In this document: in pieces, positions 42,728-50,095 of the stretch
How positions within the stretch are numbered: the first letter of the stretch is position 1
Layout: each line of letters starts with the position of its first letter
Assembly (NCBI RefSeq): GCF_009909185.1
Contig: NZ_JAAAMV010000026.1
Location: 107,625-171,624, forward strand
From: Paenibacillus glycinis
Lineage (GTDB): Bacteria > Bacillota > Bacilli > Paenibacillales > Paenibacillaceae
Direction of reading: 5' to 3'
Length of the DNA: 64,000 nt
Made by a program: the position numbers and the translations under genes
Notes under the pieces: generated by a model
The model's database searches: none
Told to the model about the DNA's origin: nothing
The model's input: the letters and a program-made list of their open reading frames with translations, nothing else

Positions 42728-42736
42728 CATAGATTA
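42728..42736 (+). promoter_or_regulatory. Candidate sigma-K -10 element for the 42770 dehydrogenase
   Basis: CATAGATTA matches CATANNNTA exactly, 33 bases before the start codon. The 17-base-upstream -35 position reads GC rather than AC, but a GerE-like sequence (GCATAGGCCGAC, 42703-42714) covers that region, as at GerE-activated sigma-K promoters. Confidence 0.4.
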
Positions 42737-42769
42737 TAGAAGAGAGCTGCGTCGGAAGGAGAAGATTGC

Positions 42770-44086
42770 ATGATAGCGTACAACCAGGATGCGGCGGGAA
42801 CGGTATGCATCGTCGGACTTGGGTTCGTGGGACTGCCGCTGGCCATGAATTTCCTCGCGCGCGGATACCGGGTCATCGCGCTCGATACGGATAAGCGCAA
42901 GCTGGAGGCGCTCGGGAAAGGGAGCAGCCATGTTCAGGACGTGCCCGACCGGCAAATTCTCGGCGGCATCGCGTCCGGACGGCTTGCGTTCACCGACCGC
43001 TATGCCATGGCGTCGGCTGCCGAAACCGTCATTATCTGCGTGCCGACTCCGTTAGCCCCGGACGGCGCCCCCGATTTGGGATACCTGCTCGACGCGTGCC
43101 GCAGCCTGTCGCCCGTATTGGCTGACGGCCAACTCGTCGTGATCGAAAGCTCGACCTATCCGGGGACGACCGCGGAGCAGGTCAAGCCGCTGCTGGAGAC
43201 GAACGGCAAGCGGGCGGGAACCGACTTTTTTTTGGCTTATTCTCCCGAGCGCATCGATCCCGGCAATCGCAGCCTGGGCATTCATCAGATTCCGAAGGTC
43301 GTCAGCGGCGTGACGGATGCATGCCTGGAGCGGGTCGCGTCCGTCTATCGGACGGCGTTCGACAGCGTGATCCCGCTCTCCTCGACGGAAGCCGCGGAGA
43401 CGATGAAGCTGCTCGAGAACAGCTACCGGTTCATTAATATCTCCTTCGTCAACGAAATCGCGATGCTGTGCGAGCGCTTGGGCTTGAACGCCTGGGAAAT
43501 CATCGAAGCGGCCGCCACGAAGCCATACGGCTTCAGCGCGTTCTATCCCGGTCCCGGCATCGGCGGGCATTGCATTCCCGTCGATCCGCTGTACCTGCAA
43601 TGGAAAGCCGCCCAGTCGGGCGCGGCCAGCCGTTTTATCGAGGCCGCCCAACAGATCAACCGCCGGATGCCGGCCTATCTCGTGCAAGAAATCGAGAAGC
43701 ATTTGCCGGCGGGGACAACCGTCGACGGAGCGCGCATCCTGATCTATGGCGTCGCGTACAAGCAAAACATTGCCGACGCGCGGGAATCGACCGCGATGGC
43801 GATCATGGAAGCCCTGCTTGCTCGCGGCGCCGACGTGCGGTATTACGATCCGTACCTCGCTTCCGTACAGCTGCCGGACGGGAGCGTCATGGCGCGGAGC
43901 GAACTGTCCGCGGCCGCGCTCGAAGAGGCGGATTGCCTGCTGGTGCTGACGCATCATGACGAATTGCCGGTCCGGTTGATCGCCGAGCACAGCTCCTTCG
44001 TGTACGACACGCGCAACGTCGTCGCCGCCGTTCGTCCCGGCGCGAAGCTCGTGACGCTGGGCAACGGCGCGCGAAAGGACCGGTAA
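42770..44086 (+). CDS. UDP-N-acetylhexosamine (nucleotide-sugar) dehydrogenase, WecC/WbpA type
   Basis: 438 residues. Four-electron oxidation of a UDP-sugar to its uronate. The Rossmann start is VCIVGLGFVGLPLA (12-25); the catalytic cysteine is C268 in GPGIGGHCIPVDP; the conserved lysine/asparagine block is AETMKLLENSYRFINIS near 207-223. GGHCIPVDP is typical for UDP-GlcNAc/ManNAc enzymes, while UDP-glucose enzymes have GGSCFPKD. It provides an N-acetylhexosaminuronic acid for the surface polysaccharide made by the neighbouring genes. GGAAGGAG before the ATG. A terminator follows. Confidence 0.93.
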   Translation: MIAYNQDAAGTVCIVGLGFVGLPLAMNFLARGYRVIALDTDKRKLEALGKGSSHVQDVPDRQILGGIASGRLAFTDRYAMASAAETVIICVPTPLAPDGAPDLGYLLDACRSLSPVLADGQLVVIESSTYPGTTAEQVKPLLETNGKRAGTDFFLAYSPERIDPGNRSLGIHQIPKVVSGVTDACLERVASVYRTAFDSVIPLSSTEAAETMKLLENSYRFINISFVNEIAMLCERLGLNAWEIIEAAATKPYGFSAFYPGPGIGGHCIPVDPLYLQWKAAQSGAASRFIEAAQQINRRMPAYLVQEIEKHLPAGTTVDGARILIYGVAYKQNIADARESTAMAIMEALLARGADVRYYDPYLASVQLPDGSVMARSELSAAALEEADCLLVLTHHDELPVRLIAEHSSFVYDTRNVVAAVRPGAKLVTLGNGARKDR

Positions 44087-44097
44087 GGGCCCCAACG

Positions 44098-44142
44098 AAG
44101 CAAGGTCAACTCCGGAAGGCGGGTTGACCTTGCTTGTTTTCC
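44098..44142. terminator. Terminator between the dehydrogenase and the convergent GT2 gene
   Basis: AAGCAAGGTCAAC (from 44098) pairs with GTTGACCTTGCTT, followed by GTTTT; the A-rich opposite side could also serve the minus strand. Confidence 0.75.
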
Positions 44143-44156
44143 GCGCGCTTCCCGCG

Positions 44157-44846
44157 CTAATTGACGAAGCGCTTGAAATATTTCGTTCGGCGTACCAGGC
44201 GGCAATGCGACATGTAACGGCGCGTGCTCTTCTTCTGCGTATGGCTGTTGTAATTTTTCCGCCGGATGCAGACGTAATGCCGCTTGGACAGGGAGTAGAT
44301 GCGATATCCGCGCCGGAGGCACCGGCCGAGCCAGTTCGAATCCGAGCCGGACTTTCTGTACTCGGAGAATTTGACCCGCCGCCAGACCGATTTGCGGAAA
44401 ACCAGCGTCCCGCCTTTGACGCTGCGTTTGTATTTCCATTCGCCCCCGCGGCGGAACACCATCAGCGCCCGCGTCGCATTGAAGTAGAGGTAAGCGGTGT
44501 GCTTGCCCGCGATGGACGCTTTGCCCCGCTTGATCGCCCGGGCGGCTTCGCGGAGGAATTTGGGACCGTAATAATCGTCGTCGTCGAACTTGGCGATGAG
44601 TCCGTTTTCGGCCAAATTAATGGCGTAATTCAGGCATCTGCCCAGCATGTACTTTTGCGGCAGCTGGAACACGCGGACCTCGTTCTCCGGATATTGGCTG
44701 GCCCGCTGCTGATATTGTTCGATATCCATGCTGTCGTTGTTCAAGACGATGATCATTTGTTTGTTCTTCCAGAGCTGCCGGTCGTAATTCTCGAAAACGT
44801 TGTCGATGAAGGCAGGTCTCATCGTACAGGCGATCACGGTGATCAT
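44157..44846 (-). CDS. CgeD-like family 2 glycosyltransferase
   Basis: 229 residues, a minimal GT-A enzyme. ITVIACTMRPAFIDNVFENY (2-21) is the nucleotide-binding start and AKFDDDDYYGPKFLREAA near 84-101 the acidic motif. It is paralogous to the 41784 gene but has no Asn/Gly tail; the C-terminus is very basic (HTQKKSTRRYMSHCRLVRR). The start ATG 44846 directly follows the stop of the GT4 gene (TAGATG), so the pair is co-transcribed and coupled. Likely role: adding a sugar to a spore-surface glycan. Confidence 0.9.
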   Translation of the reverse strand: MITVIACTMRPAFIDNVFENYDRQLWKNKQMIIVLNNDSMDIEQYQQRASQYPENEVRVFQLPQKYMLGRCLNYAINLAENGLIAKFDDDDYYGPKFLREAARAIKRGKASIAGKHTAYLYFNATRALMVFRRGGEWKYKRSVKGGTLVFRKSVWRRVKFSEYRKSGSDSNWLGRCLRRGYRIYSLSKRHYVCIRRKNYNSHTQKKSTRRYMSHCRLVRRTKYFKRFVN

Positions 44847-45872
44847 CTAGTCGTCATCTCCATTCGCCGCGGCTTGAAGCTTGGCCTTGCGTCGGTTCCA
44901 TAATGTATTTTTCTTGATTTTATACAGTTTTTTGTTGATGACCTTGCGGTAAAGCTTCAGGAAGGAATCGGTCATGATGATGTCCGAATAGCGGCTTCTG
45001 GCATAGCGCCGGAGTCTGCGGGCCGCGGGCAGCCGCTTGCGGTATTTGACCTTCGCCGCCATGCCGGAGGTCGTCTTGCACAGGAGCGACGGCATGCCCC
45101 GGAGCACCTCGGCGACGCCGCCCTTCCGGAAGCCGAGCACGGGCGTGCCGCTCGCCATCGATTCGACGAGGACAAGTCCGAACGGTTCATCCCACGTCGA
45201 GGTGAACAGGACGCAGCTGGCGTTGGCGAGCAGCTCGCGTTTGCGGTCTCCGCCGACCGTGCCGACGTAGCGGATTTTTTTGCCCAGATGCGGCTTGATT
45301 TTGGCGTTGAAATAGCGCTTATCGTTCAGCGTGCCGGCGATGATGAGCCGCCTGCCCGATTTCTTGGCGACCTTGATGGCCAGGTGGACGCCCTTTTCCT
45401 TGATCAATCTACCCAGGAAAAGCAGGTATTTCTGCTTGGCGGTCCGGAACGTGTAATCGTCCATGCGGATGCCGTTGTAGACGGCGTAGCCTCGGCGTTT
45501 CCCGTACTTGCGCAGGATGAATTTGCTGACGTATACCGGGATCTGCACGCGGCTCTTGATTCCTTTGGAGTGCGATTGGCAGATCGTCGGAATCGGCGGA
45601 TTCGCTTTGGCGACGATGCCGTAATGATCGTGAATGATGTCCACGTCATCCGGGAGGTTCTTAATGATGAAGTCGAGCTGTTCTTGCGGATCGTCGGATT
45701 CGTATTCAAACGTGCGGGTCGCGTTCGAGGTCGATCCTTTCTTGGCGAACAGAAACACCTCGTGCCCCCGTTTGACCAATTCTTCCGTCAAATAATGAAC
45801 GTCGCGCTGCGTGCCCCCGTAATCCTTCGGCGGCACAGGAATCGTATTCGTCGAGATTTGCGCAATCCTCAA
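44847..45872 (-). CDS. Family 4 glycosyltransferase, TTG start
   Basis: 341 residues. N-terminal Rossmann half begins RIAQISTNTIPVPPKDYGGT, the typical GT4 opening; C-terminal half holds YLLFLGRLIKEKGVHLAIKV near 150-169 and the retaining-enzyme E-x7-E motif in EPFGLVLVESMASG near 229-242. I place the start at TTG 45872 because AAGGAG lies ten bases upstream and family members start here; the ATGs at 45911 and 45905 have no ribosome binding site. First gene of a two-gene unit with the 44157 GT2. A sigma-K-like -10 lies 46 bases upstream. Confidence 0.9.
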   Translation of the reverse strand: MRIAQISTNTIPVPPKDYGGTQRDVHYLTEELVKRGHEVFLFAKKGSTSNATRTFEYESDDPQEQLDFIIKNLPDDVDIIHDHYGIVAKANPPIPTICQSHSKGIKSRVQIPVYVSKFILRKYGKRRGYAVYNGIRMDDYTFRTAKQKYLLFLGRLIKEKGVHLAIKVAKKSGRRLIIAGTLNDKRYFNAKIKPHLGKKIRYVGTVGGDRKRELLANASCVLFTSTWDEPFGLVLVESMASGTPVLGFRKGGVAEVLRGMPSLLCKTTSGMAAKVKYRKRLPAARRLRRYARSRYSDIIMTDSFLKLYRKVINKKLYKIKKNTLWNRRKAKLQAAANGDDD

Positions 45873-45917
45873 ACGTCCCCAGCTCCTTAGGTCAGTGTCT
45901 TCCATAGGCATTCATTG

Positions 45918-45926
45918 TAGGATATG
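45918..45926 (-). promoter_or_regulatory. Candidate sigma-K -10 element for the GT4-GT2 unit
   Basis: Minus strand CATATCCTA matches CATANNNTA. The -35 AC is not found at 16-17 bases, so an activator such as GerE would be needed. Confidence 0.35.
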
Positions 45927-46002
45927 AGCGGACTCCCGAGCAGGGCACGGCGCATTCATCAAATTCAGCCGCATTATTAATCTCTCGTAGCATATGGCCT
46001 AT

Positions 46003-46030
46003 ACCAAGTGAAAACAGTTTTCATAGAATA
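46003..46030 (+). promoter_or_regulatory. Sigma-K-type promoter of the RmlA/Ugd unit
   Basis: AC (46003-46004), a 17-base spacer and CATAGAATA (46022-46030) match the sigma-K consensus fully, the same geometry as at gerE. The predicted start is near 46038, 24 bases before the TTG start codon. Confidence 0.6.
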
Positions 46031-46061
46031 ATAGCAGTTGATGAAGAGGGGAGAGAGGCTG

Positions 46062-47054
46062 TTGAAAGGATTGATTCTCTGCGCGGGAAAAGGGAGCCGC
46101 TTATATCCGTTTACCTACAGTCGGCCGAAGACGCTCATACCTGTCGCGAATACGCCCCTGCTGCAATTATCGATCGTGAAATTAATGGAGCTCGGCATAG
46201 ATCAAGTCGGCATCGTGATCCATCCATCCCAGGAAGCGGGCATTCGCGAGCAATTCGGGGAAGGGGAAGCGCTCGGCATTTCAATTACGTACATCTATCA
46301 GCACGAGGCGAGAGGAATCGCGCATGCGGTCAAGCAAGCGAAGGCTTACGTATCGGACGAGGCATTCCTGCTGCTTCTGGGGGATAACTTGATTTCCGCT
46401 CCGTTATCCGCGCTGAAGGACGACATCGAACTTGGCGGGGTACAAGCATCCCTGCTGCTCGCGGAAGTCGCGGTTCCGCAGGATTACGGCATCGCGGATA
46501 TTCAAGGTGCGCGCATCGTCGGTCTCGAGGAGAAGCCGAAGAATCCCAAGTCTAATTTGGCGGTGCTCGGGGCGTATGCCTTCACGAAGGACATCTTCGC
46601 CGCGATCGGCGAGATCCGGCCTTCCAAGCGGGGAGAGTACGAAATCACGGACGCGATCCAGCGGTTGATCGAGCAGCGGCAAGCCGTCGCGTACCACGTG
46701 ACCGATCAGCTGAACATCGACGTCGGCACGATGGACAGGTGGCTGAAGGCCAATCAGAAACTGCTGGGCACGGATGCCTCGAAGAACCGGATTCATGGCT
46801 CCGTCCGGCTGGAGGGGTGCACGATCGTGGAACCGGTATCGATCGAGAAGGACTGCGTGCTGAAGGACTGCCGGATCGGCCCGTACGTGTCGGTGGGCGA
46901 GGGCTCCAAGCTGGACAACTGTCAGATCGAGAACAGCATCATCCTAAACGGGGTTCATGCCAAAGACCTTCCTTTCCCGTTGAAAAACGTCATCATCGGC
47001 GATCATTCCATCTTCGCCGGCGTGCGCATCGACGAAGGAGTGAACGAACCTTGA
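46062..47054 (+). CDS. RmlA-type sugar-1-phosphate nucleotidyltransferase (long form)
   Basis: 330 residues. The N-terminal catalytic domain begins KGLILCAGKGSRLYPFT with the nucleotide-binding loop; GDNLIS near 105-110 and EEKPKNPKS near 150-158 are conserved. The C-terminal 90 residues form a left-handed beta-helix (GSVRLEGCTIVEPVSIEKDCVLKD), as in long-form glucose-1-phosphate thymidylyltransferases such as StrD. It supplies dTDP- or UDP-glucose for the glycan. The start is TTG 46062, with GGGGAG nine bases ahead; the frame from 46038 opens with another TTG and lacks a site. The stop overlaps the next start (TTGA). Confidence 0.9.
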   Translation: MKGLILCAGKGSRLYPFTYSRPKTLIPVANTPLLQLSIVKLMELGIDQVGIVIHPSQEAGIREQFGEGEALGISITYIYQHEARGIAHAVKQAKAYVSDEAFLLLLGDNLISAPLSALKDDIELGGVQASLLLAEVAVPQDYGIADIQGARIVGLEEKPKNPKSNLAVLGAYAFTKDIFAAIGEIRPSKRGEYEITDAIQRLIEQRQAVAYHVTDQLNIDVGTMDRWLKANQKLLGTDASKNRIHGSVRLEGCTIVEPVSIEKDCVLKDCRIGPYVSVGEGSKLDNCQIENSIILNGVHAKDLPFPLKNVIIGDHSIFAGVRIDEGVNEP

Positions 47055-48346
47055 ACATTTTGATTATCGGTACGGGCTACGTAGGGGCAACGACCGCCAT
47101 GGTTTTCGCCGAATCGGGCTGGCAGGTCACCGGACTTGACATCGATGCCGGCAAGATCGAACGGCTGCGGCAGGGACGCTTGCATTTTCACGAGCCCGGC
47201 CTCGAGGACCTGATCGCCAAGCATGTGCGGAGCGGCCGTCTGCTCTTTACGACGGACAGCGAGACCGCCATCGCCGACCATGACGTTATCTTCATTTGCG
47301 TCGGGACGCCCTCGCGGCCGGACGGCAACGCGGACCTGCGCTATATACGGCAAGCGGCCGAGGATATCGGGCGCGCGATGAACGGCTACAAGCTCGTCGT
47401 CACCAAGAGCACCGTCCCCGTCGGCACGCAAGAGCAGGTCAAAGCATGGATCGAATCCGCGCAGCGGCAGCCCTATCGTTTCGATGTCGCCTCCAATCCC
47501 GAGTTTCTGCGGGAGGGCAAGGCCGTGGAAGACGCCTTGCGGCCGGATCGCATCGTGATCGGAACGGACAGCGCGAGGGCGACGCGGCAGCTTCGAACGC
47601 TGTACGGTTCGTTCCGCTGCCCTTGGATCGTGACGAAGCCGAGGACGGCGGAGCTGATCAAGTACGCGTCCAATGCGTTTCTCGCCACGAAAATCTCGTA
47701 TATGAACGAGCTCGCGAAATTATGCGACGAACTGGAAGTCAACGTCAAAGAGGTAGCCGACGGGATGGGGCTGGATCCGCGGATCGGGCCAAGCTTTCTC
47801 CAAGCCGGCCTGGGGTACGGCGGTTCCTGCTTTCCGAAAGACGTCTCGGAGCTGGTCATGACGTCAAGAAAGCACGAAGTGAACCTGCGCATCCTGGACC
47901 AAGTGATGGAAGTCAACCAAGGTCAATTCGCCTACCTGCTCGACAAAGCGCGGGCGCGCCTCGGAAGCTTGGCGGGCAAGGAGATCGCGGTGCTGGGCCT
48001 TGCGTTCAAGCCGGATACGGACGATATTCGGGAAGCGCCGGCGCTGCGGATGATCGACCGCCTGCTGCTCGAGCAGGCGAGCGTACGGCTGTACGATCCG
48101 GTCGCGGCGCTGCCGGACCGGTCTTCCTATCGGGACGTGACGGTCTGTTCCACGCCGGAGGAAGCGCTGCTCGGGGCGGAAGCGGTCATGCTGTGCACGG
48201 AATGGACCGAGTTCGCGGAGCTGGACTGGGCGCAGGCGAAAGCGTTCCTCGAACAGCCCAACTTCTTTGACGGGCGCAACATGTTGGATGCCGGGCGGAT
48301 GCGCGGCATGGGGTATTTCTATCAAAGCATCGGGAACGATCATTAA
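47051..48346 (+). CDS. UDP-glucose 6-dehydrogenase, TTG start
   Basis: 431 residues. It oxidises UDP-glucose to UDP-glucuronate. Rossmann start NILIIGTGYVGATTAMVFAE (2-21); catalytic C260 in GYGGSCFPKD, the signature of UDP-glucose enzymes; ELIKYASNAFLATKISYMNE near 201-220 and the second NAD/UDP domain with IAVLGLAFKPDTDDIRE. Similar to TuaD/YwqF/Ugd. The TTG at 47051 overlaps the RmlA-type stop and is preceded by GAAGGAG. Together the two genes make an activated glucuronic acid for the surface polymer. Confidence 0.94.
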   Translation: MNILIIGTGYVGATTAMVFAESGWQVTGLDIDAGKIERLRQGRLHFHEPGLEDLIAKHVRSGRLLFTTDSETAIADHDVIFICVGTPSRPDGNADLRYIRQAAEDIGRAMNGYKLVVTKSTVPVGTQEQVKAWIESAQRQPYRFDVASNPEFLREGKAVEDALRPDRIVIGTDSARATRQLRTLYGSFRCPWIVTKPRTAELIKYASNAFLATKISYMNELAKLCDELEVNVKEVADGMGLDPRIGPSFLQAGLGYGGSCFPKDVSELVMTSRKHEVNLRILDQVMEVNQGQFAYLLDKARARLGSLAGKEIAVLGLAFKPDTDDIREAPALRMIDRLLLEQASVRLYDPVAALPDRSSYRDVTVCSTPEEALLGAEAVMLCTEWTEFAELDWAQAKAFLEQPNFFDGRNMLDAGRMRGMGYFYQSIGNDH

Positions 48347-48386
48347 GACGATTCCGCCGGAGGGAAGAAAAGTCGACTCGCGAAAG

Positions 48387-48422
48387 GACCCGCAAGGGCG
48401 CCTTTTACGGGTCGTTTTTTTT
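48387..48422 (+). terminator. Intrinsic terminator after the Ugd gene
   Basis: GACCCG (48387-48392) pairs with CGGGTC (48408-48413), then eight T (48415-48422). Confidence 0.8.
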
Positions 48423-48480
48423 GTTCTTTGCCCGCACGGATGCAACTTCTTGCGCGCAAGCGTAATATCGCCGTCGAATG

Positions 48481-48489
48481 TGGTATAAT
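48481..48489 (+). promoter_or_regulatory. Extended -10 promoter of the SWIM/SNF2 operon
   Basis: TGGTATAAT is a TGN-TATAAT extended -10 element. No good -35 box is seen. The predicted start near 48496 gives a leader of about 28 bases before the ATG. Confidence 0.55.
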
Positions 48490-48523
48490 GGGAGGAATGG
48501 GTATCAACGAACGGGGGGGCGCC

Positions 48524-50095
48524 ATGAGCACGTTTTTTCAGCTGGATGAGGGGCGGCTTCGGGCACTGGCGGCTGCGATCGCGAACAGCGTTCCGCTGGA
48601 TGTGCTGGAGAAAGGCTTCGATTACTACCGCCGCGAGAAGGTGCTCTCCGTTCAGGTGATGGAGGGCTTTTCCGTCTACGGCGTCGTGCAGGGGACGGCG
48701 ATCTACGCGGTCACGCTGGACAGCGACGATTTCAAGTTCAGCACCTGCACCTGCCCCGTGAAAGGCGCCTGCAAGCACATGGCGGCCGTGTTTTATGCGT
48801 ATTGCGCGACGATCGGGGAAAGCCCGGACGACATTCATAACCGGTTCCTGAGCGGCATTCCGTTCGGAGGAAAGGCCGTCCTGGACGCCAATGCCGGCGA
48901 TTCGGCGTCGATCGAGCGCCAGCCCGAGCGCTGGTTGGAGGATATGGAAGAGAAGCACGGCGAGGTTTGGCGGCAATGCCGGCACTCCCTTCATCCGCTG
49001 CAGGCGGTACTGACTGCGATCAAATCCGCGTCGAAGAATTGGCCGGAGGGTCAGCGCCGGCTGCATTGGATGCACGGCATCGCCTTCGTGCTGGAGCAGT
49101 CGGAACGCGCGTATTCCCATACGGACAGCTACAGCCGCTATTATTACGAGATGGCGTTCGCCCGGATGACGGAGCCGTGGATCAACCAATACCAGGAGCT
49201 TGCCGCCGAGCTGGATCCCGCGGCGCTGAAGCCGGAGGAACGGGCCGCCGTGGAAAGCCTGGTGGCGGTCTTCCACGACCGCGACATGGACCGCGAGCAG
49301 CAGCTTCACCGCTGGGAGACGCTTTATTTCGCCTTGTGGTCGCGCTTGATCGCGGATGCCGATTGGGCGGCGCGCGAAGAATCGCTGCTGCGCGCGCAGC
49401 TGCGGCGGACGCCGGAAGCGTACGGGCTCTTCTTCGTGCCGATGGCGCTGGCGTTCCTCGCGTTCGCGGACGACCGCGACGGGGATGCGATGGCGCTTCT
49501 GGGCCGAACGGCGTTCAACCGGACGGCGCTGCTTGCCTGCGATTGCGCGCTGCAGCGATTGGAGGAGCGTGATTGGGGCAAGCTGGAAGACTGGATCGAT
49601 TATCTGTACGAAGGGCTGTCGAAGGACCGCAAATCGAAGGCGTTCGGCCCTTTTCTCTCGATGTGCCGGCTGGCGGACCGGCAGCAGCCGGATAGGTCGC
49701 GCTGGCAGCGGTACCTCGTCTCGTTCCTGCCGTATTCGTATTCGGCGCTCACCGAGCATTGGCTCGACTTGCGGCAGTACGAGAAATGGGCGGATTTGCA
49801 GCTGCTGTTCGGCATCGAGCCCGACGAGATCGACGTGCAGCTGATGCGGGAGATCGGCAAGGCGGCGCCGCGCGTGCTGTACCCGCTGTACCACCAGGCG
49901 ATCGACGGCGCGATACGTACGCGGAACAGGCAGGGCTACCGGCAGGCGGTCAAGCTGATGAAGCGGTTGGAGAAGCTGTATAAAGCGGAAAAGCAGCATG
50001 AAGCGTGGAGCCGATTCGTGGACGGCATCGTTCGGAAGCATCAGCGGCTGCGCGCGCTGCAGGAAGAGCTTTGGAGAGGAAAGATCGTCACATGA
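48524..50095 (+). CDS. SWIM zinc-finger protein, partner of the SNF2 helicase
   Basis: 523 residues. The SWIM motif C75-x-C77-x5-C83-x-H85 (CTCPVKGACKH) is complete; SWIM domains bind zinc and are thought to bind DNA or protein. The rest is helical, rich in Trp, Leu and Glu, without a motif I know. The start ATG 48524 follows a run of seven G; the in-frame ATG at 48494 abuts its own GGGAGGA site and is less likely. It ends ATGA-overlapped with the helicase gene, a pair seen widely in Firmicutes and Cyanobacteria; its role is unclear (repair or remodelling are suggested). Confidence 0.9.
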   Translation: MSTFFQLDEGRLRALAAAIANSVPLDVLEKGFDYYRREKVLSVQVMEGFSVYGVVQGTAIYAVTLDSDDFKFSTCTCPVKGACKHMAAVFYAYCATIGESPDDIHNRFLSGIPFGGKAVLDANAGDSASIERQPERWLEDMEEKHGEVWRQCRHSLHPLQAVLTAIKSASKNWPEGQRRLHWMHGIAFVLEQSERAYSHTDSYSRYYYEMAFARMTEPWINQYQELAAELDPAALKPEERAAVESLVAVFHDRDMDREQQLHRWETLYFALWSRLIADADWAAREESLLRAQLRRTPEAYGLFFVPMALAFLAFADDRDGDAMALLGRTAFNRTALLACDCALQRLEERDWGKLEDWIDYLYEGLSKDRKSKAFGPFLSMCRLADRQQPDRSRWQRYLVSFLPYSYSALTEHWLDLRQYEKWADLQLLFGIEPDEIDVQLMREIGKAAPRVLYPLYHQAIDGAIRTRNRQGYRQAVKLMKRLEKLYKAEKQHEAWSRFVDGIVRKHQRLRALQEELWRGKIVT

